Assembly (NCBI GenBank): GCA_001313365.1
Contig: BBFS01000035.1
Span: 1 to 45,352, forward strand
From: Paenarthrobacter nitroguajacolicus JCM 14115
GTDB lineage: Bacteria > Actinomycetota > Actinomycetes > Actinomycetales > Micrococcaceae
Direction of reading: 5' to 3'
Length of the DNA stretch: 45,352 bases
A program made the translations under genes and the position numbers. The notes beneath the pieces are model-generated. The model searched no databases. It was not told the DNA's origin and saw only the letters and a program-made list of their open reading frames with translations. Below, piece by piece: positions 19,528 to 29,552 of the stretch. Numbering within the stretch: position 1 is the stretch's first letter; each line of letters begins with the position of its first letter.

Positions 19528-20499
19528 TCACGATGTCGTCCTGGACTCGTCGTTGAACTCCGGATCCTCGCCAGGGGGGGCGGGCTCGGCATTGCTGCAT
19601 CACCCGTCTGGTCAGCGGGGGGGACCTCGTTTGAAGGGTGCGGCAATAGGTCAGGTCCCACCACCACGGTGTCTCCGTTGTTGACGGCGTCCTCGATCAA
19701 GTCTGCAAGCTCCTCAGCACTGGCGTCCGGATTGGCGATGGCCACGTTGCGCCCAACTTCATTGTTGTACAGATCCATGGCCTCGCGGGGAGCGGATTCC
19801 CGGGGGAGCTGTTCGTGAGCCGTGGCATAATCCTCTGCCAGTCCGCGCCGAACTCCTTCACCATGAGGGCATTCCAATAAGCGTGGCGGAAGGCATCGTT
19901 CTGGTCGTCGTTGCGGTCTTCGCTGGGGGGGAAGCGCTCGTCGGCAACACTGAAGGCGTCGTCGTGGATGCCCTTGAAAGCGTTCAGCTCAAAGGGGGGG
20001 CCCAGGCCATTCAGGAGTTCCGCTTCCTTCTCGGTCACCACCTTCTGGTCCACCACGAACCGCAGCGGATCCCAGGCGCCGGGCCAGTTGGTGGTTTCGG
20101 CGTCGCTGACTTGGTACTGGTCCAGGATTTCTTCTGGCGTGGGCTGGGTGGGGTCCGTGGCAGCCGCTGTCTTCGTTGTTGCGTCGTTACCCGGGTTGCT
20201 GGAGCTGCCTGAGCTGCCGCCGGCGCCCTCGGTGGACGCGCCCGCCTGCTCGTCGGCATTGGTGAGCACGGACTTGGACGCTTCTTCTATCCCGCGCGAG
20301 GTCCTTTCAAGCAGGGGGGGCGTAGGTGGCCGTGCCAGTCGGAAGCGAAACGCTTGGCATCCTGCCCCCCCTGCCAGTAACCGCCCTGGGCGATCAAGGA
20401 GTCGAGCTCACGGGCGCGGCTAGTAAGCAGCGATGCTCCGCTGGCGAGCGCTTTGGATAGTGCTTTGAGTTGATCGACGTCGGCGCCGTAGAAAGGCAT
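19528..20499 (-). CDS. WXG100-like N-terminus fused to a DUF6973 domain, possible type VII secreted effector
   Basis: About 320 residues. The first 90 form a helical hairpin typical of WXG100/ESX proteins: MPFYGADVDQLKALSKALAS, then a turn at YWQGQDAKRFASDW (Trp-x-Gly), then a second helix. A Gly/Ser/Thr-rich linker follows (GGSSGSSSNPGNDATTK). The C-terminal domain has DDQNDAFRHAYWNALM, YATAHEQLP and AMDLYNNEVGRNVA, conserved polar blocks I associate with DUF6973, a domain seen at the C-terminus of secreted actinobacterial proteins. The acidic tail ends at TGA 19528 in the repaired frame. ATG 20499 has a G-rich Shine-Dalgarno. Errors near 20320, 19940, 19830 and 19580. Enzymatic activity is unknown. 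Confidence 0.65.
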
Positions 20500-20713
20500 A
20501 TTTCCCCCCCTGAGCTTTCCCGTACATCTTTCGCTAACCCTCGTTAGGGCACAATGGGGAGCTCTGCCTTGATGAAACTGAGGGAAAGCGTTCACGAGAA
20601 GTAAGCCGCCGGCGTCGTGCTCTATATCGCACAGAACGGGTATGGTGTGATGTATGCCGCTGATTCATTGTTTTGCTCTTCACTTCTAGCTCATTTGTGA
20701 TATTTTTTTGGGT

Positions 20714-22242
20714 ATGACGCAACCTACCGCCGAGAATGTAGGCCTCCTGCTCCGCGACGCCCGGGGGGGTGAAAAAGGCTGGACGCAAGGGCAGCTGGCT
20801 ACTGAGCTGGGAACCAGCCAGAGCGCAATCGCCCGGATGGAACAGGGCAAACAGAATCTCAGCCTCCGGATGATCGAACGCCTTGAAGCCATTTTTGGGC
20901 GCTCCATCGTCAAAGTGGGCAAGCCGCAGATGACACACCTCCGCGTGGAGGGTGGCAGGACCCTATCCGGCGAAGTGGACGTCAACAGCAGTAAGAATGC
21001 CGGTGTCGCCCTCTTGTGTGCCAGCCTGATCAACCGCGGAACCACCACTCTGCGCCGGCTGGCACGGATTGAGGAAGTCAACAGGATCGTCGAGGTATTG
21101 ACGTCCATCGGTGTGGAATGCACGTGGCTCAACGGAAGCGACCTCCGTCTCCGCCGCCCCGAGGTCCTGGATCTTGAATCCATGGACGTTGACGCAGCCC
21201 GACGCACACGCAGCGTCATCATGCTGCTCGGTCCGCTTCTGGACGAAACCAGCGAATACCTGCTGCCCTACGCCGGTGGCTGCGATCTGGGTACGCGCAC
21301 TGTGAACCGCACATGCAGGCGCTTCGCCAGTTCGGCCTCGAGGTGGAAGCGAAGTCCGGTTTCTACTCCGTGACCGCACCTCCCGGTGACGAACTCCACC
21401 GTTCCTTCGTTCTGACCGAACGCGGCGACACCGTGACGGAGAATGCCATCATGGCGGCCGCCCACCGTGAGGGCACCACCATCATTCGGAACGCCAGCCC
21501 CCAACTACATGGTGCAGGACCTCTGCTTCTATTTGCAGGGCCTGGGCGTGGACATCGACGGCGTCGGAACCACCACACTGAAGATCACCGGACGCTCAGC
21601 CATTGATGTAGACATTGAGTACTTCCCGTCTGAAGACCCCATCGAGGCAATGAGCCTCATCACCGCAGGCATCGTGACCAACTCCGAGGTCACCATCCGA
21701 CGGGTTCCCATCGAGTTCATGGAAATCGAGCTTGCCACCCTGGAGCAGATGGGCCAGAACCTCGAAATCTCCGGCGAGTACATGGCTCGCAACGGGCGCA
21801 CCCGGCTGGTGGACGTGACTACCAAGCCCTCGGAGCTCCGCGCGCCGCAGGACAAGATCCACCCGATGCCGTTCCCGGGCCTGAACATCGACAACCTGCC
21901 GTTCTTTGCGGTGATTGCAGCAATGCCGAGGGCCAGACCATGATCCACGACTGGGTCTACGAGAACCGTGCAATCTACTTGACGGAGCTCAACAAGTTGG
22001 GCGCCCAAGTGCAGCTTTTGGATCCGCACCGGATCTATGTCAATGGGCCTACCAAGTGGCGTGCCGCTGAAATCGGCTGCCCGCCGGCCCTGCGACCTGC
22101 GGCCTGCCTGCTCCTGGCAATGTTGGCGGCCCGGGGGGGAACCTCCGAGCTTCGCAACATTTACGTGATCGAGCGCGGCTATGAGGACCTCGCCGAGCGC
22201 CTGAACACGATCGGTGCGAAGATCGAGTACTTCCAGGACTAG
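20714..22242 (+). CDS. murA: MurA-type enolpyruvyl transferase with N-terminal XRE helix-turn-helix domain
   Basis: UDP-N-acetylglucosamine 1-carboxyvinyltransferase, the first committed peptidoglycan step. Residues 1-75 are an XRE-type HTH (LLLRDARGEKGWTQGQLATE then SQSAIARMEQGKQNLSLRM); MurA follows from about residue 80 (THLRVEGGRTLSGEVDVNSS, KNAGVALLCASL). The catalytic-loop cysteine is present in PYAGGCDLGTR, and the fold continues through SPNYMVQDLCFYLQGLGVDI to ERGYEDLAERLNTIGAKIEY. Errors: G7 at 20763-20769 (GGGG expected), a missing G near 21303, an extra C at 21499, a missing A near 21925 and G7 near 22133. All are repairable, so I call it functional. Regulated function of the HTH (self-control or DNA binding) is unknown. 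Confidence 0.92.
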
Positions 22243-22273
22243 GGCCTGCTGCTGGCCGGCCGCGCACCCTTTC

Positions 22274-22348
22274 ACTTTTCGGCGCGCCCGTTCCCGCCAT
22301 ATGCTCCAAGTAACTCTGGTGCGAATGGCGGGAACGGGTGCGAAAAGT
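22274..22348. repeat. Long imperfect inverted repeat after murA
   Basis: ACTTTTCG plus CCCGTTCCCGCCAT at 22274-22300 pairs with ATGGCGGGAACGGG plus GCGAAAAGT at 22325-22348. The stem is over 20 bp with a small bulge, and the loop is about 24 bases. It lies between murA and the next gene in the same direction. There is no T tract. It may be a transcription terminator, an mRNA-stabilising hairpin or a dispersed palindromic element. Confidence 0.6.
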
Positions 22349-22399
22349 CCCCGAAGCACAAGCCCTGTCCTCACCAGCCCTCCTGACGCAGAATGGAGC

Positions 22400-23609
22400 A
22401 TGCGCACTTTCGGGGGGGTTGAGGAAGAGCTGCTCATCGTCGATCCTGTGACGGGCGAGCCCCCTGGCCCTCGCGGACGCGCTCCTTGCGGGCCACGATG
22501 AACCCCGCACTGCCACGGGCCTCAGCCACGAGCTCAAACTGGAGCAGATCGAGACACAGACCCGCCCATGCCACAGTTACGGCGAGCTCCTGCAACAGAT
22601 CCGCCGTGGCCGGGCCATGGCCAACGAGGCCGCACGGCAGCATGGAGCGAGGGTTGCCGCAATCGCCACGTCTCCCGTGGCCTCGAATACGCACACCACT
22701 CCGGACCCCCCCGGTATGCCGCGATGCTGGATCGCTTCGGCATCATTGCCACGGAGCAGCTGACGTGCGGATTCCACGTGCACACATCAGTGGAGTCGCC
22801 CGAGGAAGGCGTGGTGGTTTTGGACCACATCCGGGACAAACTCGCCGTCCTGACAGCCCTAACCGCCAACTCGCCTTACTGGCGGGGGGCTTCCCACTGG
22901 TTTCGACAGCTACCGCACACAGGCTTGGAACCGCTGGCCGACGTCCGGCCCTTCCTCCGTCTTTGGCTCCCTTACTGCTTATCGACGCATCGTGAAGCGC
23001 CTCCTGGAAACGGGCGTGATCATGGATGAAGGCATGATCTACTTTGACGCCCGCATCTCCAGGAACCACCCCCCCACTGTTGAGGTCCGCGTGGCCGACG
23101 TCTGCCTCCGCGCTGAGGACGCGGCCCTCATGGCGGTGCTGGTGCGGGCTTTGGTGGAGACGGCCTCCTTGGAAATGCTCGACGGCGTGGAACCCACCGC
23201 GGTGCCCACGGCACTCCTGCGGATGGCGAGTTGGCAGGCCAGCAATTCGGGTCTGCGCGGAGATCTCCTGGACTTCGGTGACTTCCTACCTCAGCCAGCG
23301 GCGGACGTCGTGTGGGCATTGGTTGATTACCTGAGCCCGGTCCTGGACGACCAAAACGAGTTGGAACTCGTCAAAGCCGGGATTTCGGACTTACTGGCGC
23401 GGGGGGGCAATGGTGCCCACGAACAACTGGAAGCCGCCGAACGCTACAACAAGAGGCAGCGCGACGGGCAAACCCAGACGGGAAGTCCGCCCACCAACGA
23501 AGCCCTGGCCGCCGTCGTCGCGCATGCTGCGAAGGTGACGGTGCGCGGCGGTGCCGCCGATGCCCATAAGGAACCCTCGCCCATGCTGACCCGGGTCAGG
23601 CGGCCCTAG
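22400..23609 (+). CDS. Carboxylate-amine ligase, glutamate-cysteine ligase type 2 (YbdK/GCS2) family
   Basis: An ATP-grasp-like glutamine-synthetase-fold ligase of about 395 residues. It opens [20 protein letters not shown], with the metal-binding EEE pattern, followed by [17 protein letters not shown], then STPVA-like [44 protein letters not shown], and [20 protein letters not shown]. YbdK proteins have weak glutamate-cysteine ligase activity, and the true substrate here is not evident (actinobacteria use mycothiol). ATG 22400 has GGAG upstream. Errors near 22411, 22465, 22565, 22705, 22890 and others split it into several frames. The end at TAG 23609 overlaps the convergent membrane-protein gene by 14 bp. 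Confidence 0.83.
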
Positions 23610-24219
23610 GCTTGTCGGCTTCCGGCTCTTCCCATGCCATCAGGTAGGCTCCGACGGTCCCCCCCTCCACGAGGTAGAAAAAGAGCGGTGGGATGTCCTT
23701 CTTGGCCAGAAGGACGGCTCCGTAGATGGGTGCGGCGGCCGCAGCCGTGACCCCGATCCACCGTTTGGCAGGTAACGAAAGAAGGCTCCCGCCGAGCGCA
23801 GCCAACGCCACAACATGCAGCCCGGAATACGCCAGGAACGGAGCGCTGGTACCGCGGCGGTAGGCGAACCCTTCAATGTCGGAAGCCCGCCGGGCAACGC
23901 TGGAGACGAAGAACGGTGCACCGGCCAGCAGCGCGGCCGCAGCGGCGTAGGCCCACTTCTTCGCCCTAGTGCGCGGAGCTCCCAGGGCTGGAATGGCACG
24001 GGCGAACGCCGCGAATCCTATTGGCACTGCGACGGTCCCGGCCGCGGTAATGTGCTGACCTGTGATCCAGCCGCGCTGGCCGGCTTGCAGCATGCGGAGG
24101 CGTTCGGCGTCATCGGGGGTGATGTAGACACGTGAGACCGGCGAAATCCCGACGAACCACACCGCCGTGCCGGCAACGATCACGGATCCGGCACGGCGAT
24201 ACGGATGGTTCCCGCTCAT
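23596..24219 (-). CDS. Hypothetical integral membrane protein
   Basis: An intact 207-residue frame beginning [21 protein letters not shown] see about five to six hydrophobic segments ([86 protein letters not shown]). The first external loop [20 protein letters not shown] is hydrophilic. No family is recognised. C7 near 23659 (VEGGTVGAY) is probably inflated. It lies 10 bp downstream of metZ on the same strand but has no obvious metabolic link. Confidence 0.65.
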   Translation of the reverse strand: MSGNHPYRRAGSVIVAGTAVWFVGISPVSRVYITPDDAERLRMLQAGQRGWITGQHITAAGTVAVPIGFAAFARAIPALGAPRTRAKKWAYAAAAALLAGAPFFVSSVARRASDIEGFAYRRGTSAPFLAYSGLHVVALAALGGSLLSLPAKRWIGVTAAAAAPIYGAVLLAKKDIPPLFFYLVEGGTVGAYLMAWEEPEADKPRAA

Positions 24220-24229
24220 GGCAGCAAGG

Positions 24230-25443
24230 TTAGACCTGTTTGAGTGCCTTCTCCAGATCCAGGATGAGGTCGTCCACGTCTTCAAGCCCGACAGACAGGC
24301 GAACCACACCATCGGAGAGCCCGATGGCCGCACGGCCCTCAGGCCCATGGCCCGGTGGGTGGTGGTTGCCGGGTGCGTGATGAGGGACTTGGAATCGCCA
24401 AGGTTGTTGGAGATATCGATGACACGGAGGCCATCGAGCAAGGCAAACGCAGCGTCTTTGGCTTTACGCCCGGCCGAGGGAAGCAGCTCGAACGTCAGCA
24501 CAGTACCGCCGGCCTTCATCTGCTTCGCAGCGAGCTCGTACTGAGGGTGGGACTTCAACAGCGGGTACTTGACCCAGCTGATGGCGGGTTGCTGCTCGAG
24601 CCACTCTGCGATCTTCAGAGCAGAAGCGGAGCTGTGATTCACTCGCAGTCCCATAGTCTCCAAGCCCTTTGTCAGGACCCAGGCATTGAATGCGACAGTG
24701 ACGGGCCAGTGTGCCGCATGAGCTGCTTGACCGGACCATCGATGAATTCCTTGGTGCCCAGGATCGCGCCGCCAAGGACTCGTCCCTGGCCATCGATGTG
24801 CTTGGTGCCGGAGTACACAATCACGTCTGCACCCAGCTCACCACAGCGCTGCAGCAGGGGGGGAGTGGCAAAGACATTGTCGACGACGACAGTCGCCCCC
24901 GGCGGCATGGGCCAGGTCGCTGACGGCAGCGATGTCGACGATCTCCTGCATGGGGTTGGACGGTGACTCGAAGAAAACCGCGGTGGTGGGCTCGGACAGG
25001 GCTTCGCGCCACTGCTCAAGGTCGGGTCCGTCAACAAAGACCGTCTCCACGCCCCCCCACCGGGGGAAGGATCTCGTTGAGGATCACGAAGCAGGAGCCG
25101 AACAGCGAGCGGGCGGCAACCACACGGTCGCCGGCAGCCAGCAAGGCACCCAGGGCGGTGAAGACTGCAGACATGCCGGACGCCGTCGCGAAGCACGCCT
25201 CGGTTCCTTCGAGCAGCCGCAGCCGCTCCTGGAACGTGGCCACGGACGGGTTGCCGTAGCGGGAGTAGACGAATCGTTCGTCCTCGCCGGTGAAGGCACG
25301 TTCGGCGGCGGCAGCGGATTCGTAGACGAAACCGGAGTTCAGGAAAACGGGTTCGGACGTTTCCTGGAAGTTGGTGCGGTCAAGGCCACCGCGGACGGCC
25401 TGGGTGTCAGGCTCCAGCCGGCGGCGTCGGGATTGAAAGTCAC
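24230..25443 (-). CDS. metZ: O-succinylhomoserine sulfhydrylase
   Basis: A PLP enzyme joining O-succinyl- (or acetyl-) homoserine with sulfide to give homocysteine, in methionine synthesis. About 400 residues: [10 protein letters not shown] then [39 protein letters not shown] (phosphate-loop Tyr), [33 protein letters not shown], the lysine block [12 protein letters not shown], and the C-terminal [19 protein letters not shown] 25443 directly abuts the rhodanese stop. Errors near 25410, 25060, 24890, 24860, 24690 and 24340. Read behind a SAM-IV riboswitch with the two preceding small genes, consistent with control by S-adenosylmethionine. Confidence 0.9.
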
Positions 25444-25863
25444 TTACTCGGTCCCCCCCAGATTCGTCGGCAGGCCACGGTTCTTCCAACCATTGACGGT
25501 GCGCTCACCGTAGCGGTCCGGTTCGCCTTCGAAGCCCTCCAAGACGTTGTAGGCAGTGAAGCCTGCCTGGGTTGCGGCGATGGCCGCCGAGATGGAGCGT
25601 TGCCCGGAACGGCATAGGAAAACGAGCTCTACGCCGTCGTCCTCGGGAGCCTGTTGCTGAAGGTCTTCAATAAAGCGGGAGTTCGGAATTCCGCCGGCCA
25701 AGTTCCACTGGATGAACAGGGGGGGGTCGTTCTCGGTAGCTTTGGTGTCGGGGATTCCAATGTGGGCCCATTCGCCCTCGGTCCGGACGTCAACCAGGAT
25801 GGCACCGTCTTGAAGTTTGGCCCACGCGTCGTGCGGGGGGGTCAGGTCACCTGCGTAGCTCAT
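25444..25863 (-). CDS. Rhodanese-like sulfurtransferase
   Basis: An intact 139-residue single-domain rhodanese. The first strand/helix reads AILVDVRTEGEWAHIGIP, and the active-site loop LVFLCRSGQRSISAAIAA contains the catalytic cysteine in CRSGQRS, the usual loop size for a sulfur-carrying rhodanese. It lies between the DUF1737 gene (ATGA overlap) and metZ (adjacent stop/start), so it may supply or shuttle sulfur for homocysteine formation. This link is inferred from the operon only. Confidence 0.87.
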   Translation of the reverse strand: MSYAGDLTPPHDAWAKLQDGAILVDVRTEGEWAHIGIPDTKATENDPPLFIQWNLAGGIPNSRFIEDLQQQAPEDDGVELVFLCRSGQRSISAAIAATQAGFTAYNVLEGFEGEPDRYGERTVNGWKNRGLPTNLGGTE

Positions 25864-26126
25864 GCGTGGCCCTCGAAAGCTTCTTCGTCGTCGTAGTTCT
25901 CCAACTGGTCAACGGCATTGGCCACTGCGGCATCCGCTGTGGCGATCGCGGTCGGCAGGACAACGGCTTGGGCAACGATGACGTCCGTGCCGTTGAACGT
26001 AGCTGCCGGGCTCCCGTGGAGGACGTAACCTTCGGCGAGGGCATTGTGGATGCGCTCGCAGAAGTCGCGGGTGTCCGGGCCTGTCACCAGGCGGTAGGAG
26101 AGTTTTTCTTCAGTGGGTTCAGGCAT
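25860..26126 (-). CDS. DUF1737 domain protein
   Basis: An intact 88-residue protein. The core LSYRLVTGPDTRDFCERIHN followed by EGYVLHGSPAATFNG matches the short DUF1737 pattern (YxLVTG...F...V...L..GW.L.G.P). The remainder is an alanine-rich helix and an acidic tail. AGGAG lies seven bases before ATG 26126. It is the first gene after the SAM-IV riboswitch and overlaps the rhodanese gene by four bases. Function unknown. Confidence 0.75.
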   Translation of the reverse strand: MPEPTEEKLSYRLVTGPDTRDFCERIHNALAEGYVLHGSPAATFNGTDVIVAQAVVLPTAIATADAAVANAVDQLENYDDEEAFEGHA

Positions 26127-26173
26127 AGCTGGTGCTCCTCAGTCACGCTTGCAGTACGAATTGTCGATACGCC

Positions 26174-26253
26174 GAGTAGTCACCTGAGGCACCCCCGCCG
26201 GAGAGAGGGTTGCCGACCAGCAAGTCAGGGCTTTGCGCTGGTACTCATTACTC
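26174..26253 (-). ncRNA. SAM-IV riboswitch
   Basis: On the minus strand GAGTA (from 26253) and TACTC close P1. Inside lie ATGAGTACCAGCG, CCCTGACTTGCTGG, CGGCAACCCTCTCTCC, GGGGGTGCCTCAGGTGA, in the order and spacing of the actinobacterial SAM-IV class; I compared them with the Streptomyces sequence from memory. It ends about 50 bp before the DUF1737-rhodanese-metZ operon, which it should switch off at high S-adenosylmethionine. Confidence 0.85.
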
Positions 26254-26338
26254 AAGAAAAACGTAACATCCACGGGCATCCGGCCGCACTTGCGAGTGGT
26301 GGGGGGGCGGCCGTCATGTTGCGTAATCGGCGGCCGTT

Positions 26339-28054
26339 TCACTCTTCGTCCCTGAGCGTGCGGACGGCAGCGCCGACCGTAGGAAAGAAGTGGTCCGGCG
26401 TGAAACGTGCTGCGTTCCGAGGCGGATCAGCTTGTCCTTCACAGGTCCTTTGAGTTCGGCGAACACCAGATCCACGCCGTGACGGGCCAACCATTCATCC
26501 AGCGTGACGAGGTCGTCCAGGGCCGTGGTGTCGATGCCTGTGATGGGTTCCGCCGCCAGGATGACGTGGGAGATATTATCCGAAGCTTCGTCCAGTTGTT
26601 CCCGGACAAAGCTTGCAAGAACCTGCCCGTTGCCGAAGAACAGCGGTGCATCGAAACGGAGGATCAGGAGCCGGGGGATGCGTGCGCCGTTGGGGTGTCG
26701 TTCAAGATCGTGGTACCCAGGGAGCCCTTCTTCGGCACCGAGTTCTGTTCGGTATGGATCCCAGGCCCGCCGCACGAAGTCCAAGAGTGCCAAGGCTATT
26801 GCCACCACGATTCCCTGGAGGACACCCACTGTAAGGACGCCCAGGAACGCAGCCAACATCACTACGGATTCGCTCCGGCTCAGGCTCAACAGGCGCCGTA
26901 CGCCGGCCGGGTCCGCCAGGGCTATCGCTGCGGCAATCACGACGGCGGCCAAGGTGGCGGACGGAAGGTACTCGGTCACCCCCTGGAGCCAGCAGCATGA
27001 AAGCAAGCACCAGCACCGAACCCACCACGCCGGTCATCTGGGACTTGGCTCCAGCGTCCACAGCCACAGGGGTCCTGGATGTACTGCCGGAGATGGGGAA
27101 TCCGCCCAGCAGGCCCGTGGCAGCATTGGCTGCCCCAAGTGCTGCCATTTCCCTGTTGCCGGAGACCTTCTTGCCTTCCTTGGCTGCCAATGTTTGGGAC
27201 AGGACGCCGGTGTCTGCGAAGGCCATGAGGGCGATTCCTGCCGCAGCGGGAAGCAGGGTGAGTGCGTCCGCCCAGCCGATGCCGCCGAGCGCGGGCATCG
27301 GGAGGCCCTGCGGCAGGACTCCGGTGACCTTGACGTCGTCGTTGAGGCTCCAAACGGCCGTTGCGACGCACGAGCCGACCACCGCCAGCAGCACACCCGG
27401 CACTTTCCACTTCAGCAGCCGGGGAATCCAGATCAGCGCCAGCGAACCCACGCCCAGCAGCAACGCGGTGATGTTGACCTCGCCGCCCAGCACCCCGGTG
27501 GTGACCTTCGCAAGCTTTTGCCAGATGTCGCCGTCGGCCTCTATCCCAAGGAACGCCGGCAGCTGCGACAACGCCACCAACAACGCGATTCCGTTCAGGT
27601 ATCCGAGCCTGATGGGTTTGGAGAGCAGTCCTGTGATGGTCCCGAGTTTGAGGCCGAACCGGCCAACATCAGTACCCCCCCGATCAGCACTGCCAGGAGC
27701 CCTGCCAATGCCACCGACTTTTCGCTGCTACCCGCTGCCAGCGGCACGATTGCCGCGGCAATCATGGGGGGGCGAGGAAGAATCGGGGGGGCCGAGGACC
27801 AGGATGCGGGAAGGCCCCACGAACGCGTAAACCAGCAGCGGGACCACGGTGGCGTAGAGACCGGTGACCGGTGGAAGGCCGGCCGCCTGCGCATAGGCCA
27901 TACCGGCGGGTACCAGCAGGGCGAACAGTGCAGCACCTGCCACGACGTCGTGCCGGAGCCATTCGCGTTTGTAGCCCTTGAGCGCCCAGACGCCCGCAAG
28001 CCGGTCCTTGGCGGACTTGGCGGACTTGGCGGAAGAACGGGTGGGTGAACTCAT
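26339..28054 (-). CDS. SulP-family inorganic anion transporter with STAS domain
   Basis: A permease for sulfate or another anion (bicarbonate, nitrate), about 570 residues. The N-terminal part has HDVVAGAALFALLVPAGMAY and AQAAGLPPVTGLYATVVPLL, the SulP signature region; then GISGSTSRTPVAV-like SGSTSRTPVAVDAGAKSQM and many hydrophobic helices. The C-terminal cytoplasmic STAS domain has LILRFDAPLFFGNGQVLASF and ITGIDTTALDDLVTLDEWLA. The repaired end reads FTPDHFFPTVGAAVRTLRDE before TGA 26339. Errors near 27770-27800, 27660, 26990 and 26400. Lies in a sulfur-related stretch, which favours sulfate, but the substrate is not proven. Confidence 0.87.
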
Positions 28055-28117
28055 ACAGCGATCATTCCCGAACCACTGCTGTTGCGGAACCAGGCGGAGG
28101 CCGTATGTGGAAAATCC

Positions 28118-28133
28118 GGACTGTCATCAGTCC
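28118..28133. promoter_or_regulatory. Perfect short palindrome in the divergent sulP/LLM promoter region
   Basis: GGACTG, a 4-base centre TCAT, then CAGTCC. It lies between the divergent sulP gene and the LLM oxidoreductase gene, 64 bp and 81 bp from their starts. It could be a regulator site or part of a hairpin. No known operator is recognised. Confidence 0.3.
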
Positions 28134-28213
28134 CGCCCAAATGTGACGCCCCCCCGGGAGCATAATTGACGCAGTACGACCCCCCCTGTAACTTCGCATG
28201 AAATCAGGTCGCG

Positions 28214-29552
28214 GTGAGCGGACAGAGCAGTTCTACACTCAAGCCCATGCTGCATTTTGGATGGTTCGTGGGACACGGTTTTGGTGTCCAGGGCTGGGGG
28301 GGACTCCCGGCTACAGCCTGGGCTATGACTGGAAGAAACCCGCCCTGTACCAGGAGGCTGTCCGGGCCTTTGAGCAATCCGGGTTGGACCTGTTCATCAT
28401 CGAGGATTCCCTCACCGTCCCGGATACTTACGGCGGCACGGCCGAGGTCTCCCTGGCGCACGCGTCGTTCGCTCCGAAGCATGATCCGCTGGCGCTGGTC
28501 CCGTACCTTCTCTCAGCCACGGAGCATTTGGGGGGGATCGTCCCGACGGTCAGCGCTTCCTTCTACCCGCCCTTCACTGCCGCCCGGCTCCTGGCTACGC
28601 TGCAACACTTCTCAGAAGGGCAGCTCGGCTGGAACGTAGTCACGTCCGGCAGCGACCTCGCCGCCCAGAACTACGGGCTGGACCAGCAGATCGAACACGA
28701 CCTCCGGTACGGGAAAGCGGAGGAATTCGTCGACGTCGTCAGGCGGCTCTGGCGGAGTTGGGAACCTGGCGCTGTGCTTGAGGACCTTGAGGCAGGGGGT
28801 GTTCGCGGACCACAGCAAAGTGCACCCTATCAACCATGAGGGCGACTTTTTCAAGGTCAGGGGTCCGCTGAACACTGCGCCTTTGCCGGAAGAACCCGTC
28901 CTGGTGCAAGCTGGTGCGTCGCCGCGGGGTAAGGCCTTCGCGGGTGGGCATGCCGACGTGGCCATTGCCTTGGCACGCGGCGTTGACGGGATGAAGTCCT
29001 ACCGGGATTCCATCCGCGCGGAAGCTGCAAAGGCAGGCCGCAATCCCGACGACGTCAAGGTTCTTTTCGTCCTGAAGCCCACCATTGTTGGTTCCACGGC
29101 AGAAGCAGAGGAGTTGCGGGCACAGAGGCGTGAACTCACCCAACGCGACATCGACAGCCAGCTCAACTCCATCTCCTACCTTTCAGTGATCGACTTCAAA
29201 CAGTTCGACCTTGACGCTCCGCTGCCCGAATTGAGCACCAACAGCAACCAAGGGACGCTGGAGCATTTCGCCAAGGCGGCCCCCCCTCCGGGCTCCACAC
29301 TGAGACAGATCCTGCAGGCGCGCAGCGGGGGGAGCGGGTGATTCCATCATTGGTACGGTTGGCGAAATCGCCGACTACCTGGAGTCGACAGGGTCTGAAG
29401 TGGGTGGCGACGGTTTCCTCTTCTCCGGCTTCGTGGACCCTGTGACCGTGCACGGTGTACTGGACAAACTCACCCCTGAACTGCGGCGCCGTGGCCTGTT
29501 GAGGAAGAGCTACGGCAACGGTGGTTTCCGGCAAAATCTCTTGGACTTCTGA
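28214..29552 (+). CDS. LLM-class FMN-dependent monooxygenase (NtaA/SnaA/DszA-like)
   Basis: A flavin monooxygenase of about 445 residues of the bacterial-luciferase superfamily, in the branch that oxidises sulfones, sulfonates or aminocarboxylates using FMNH2 from a partner. Blocks: LHFGWFVGHGFGVQGW, LYQEAVRAFEQSGLDLFIIE, DPLALVPYLLSATEHLG, ASFYPPFTAARLLATLQHFS, GQLGWNVVTSGSDLAAQNYG, and EEPVLVQAGASPRGKAFAG with the flavin-phosphate site. C-terminal DGFLFSGFVDPVTVHGVLDK. GTG 28214 is the start in frame; ATG 28247 is possible. Errors near 28300, 28790, 29285 and 29330. TGA overlaps the next ATG (TGATG), so it is coupled to the lyase gene. Substrate unknown. Confidence 0.85.

Noticed and set aside
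26504..28048. Long open frame (514 codons) on the plus strand
   Set aside because: It is the antisense shadow of the SulP gene, whose minus-strand translation has clear family motifs and a STAS domain. High GC makes such shadows common.
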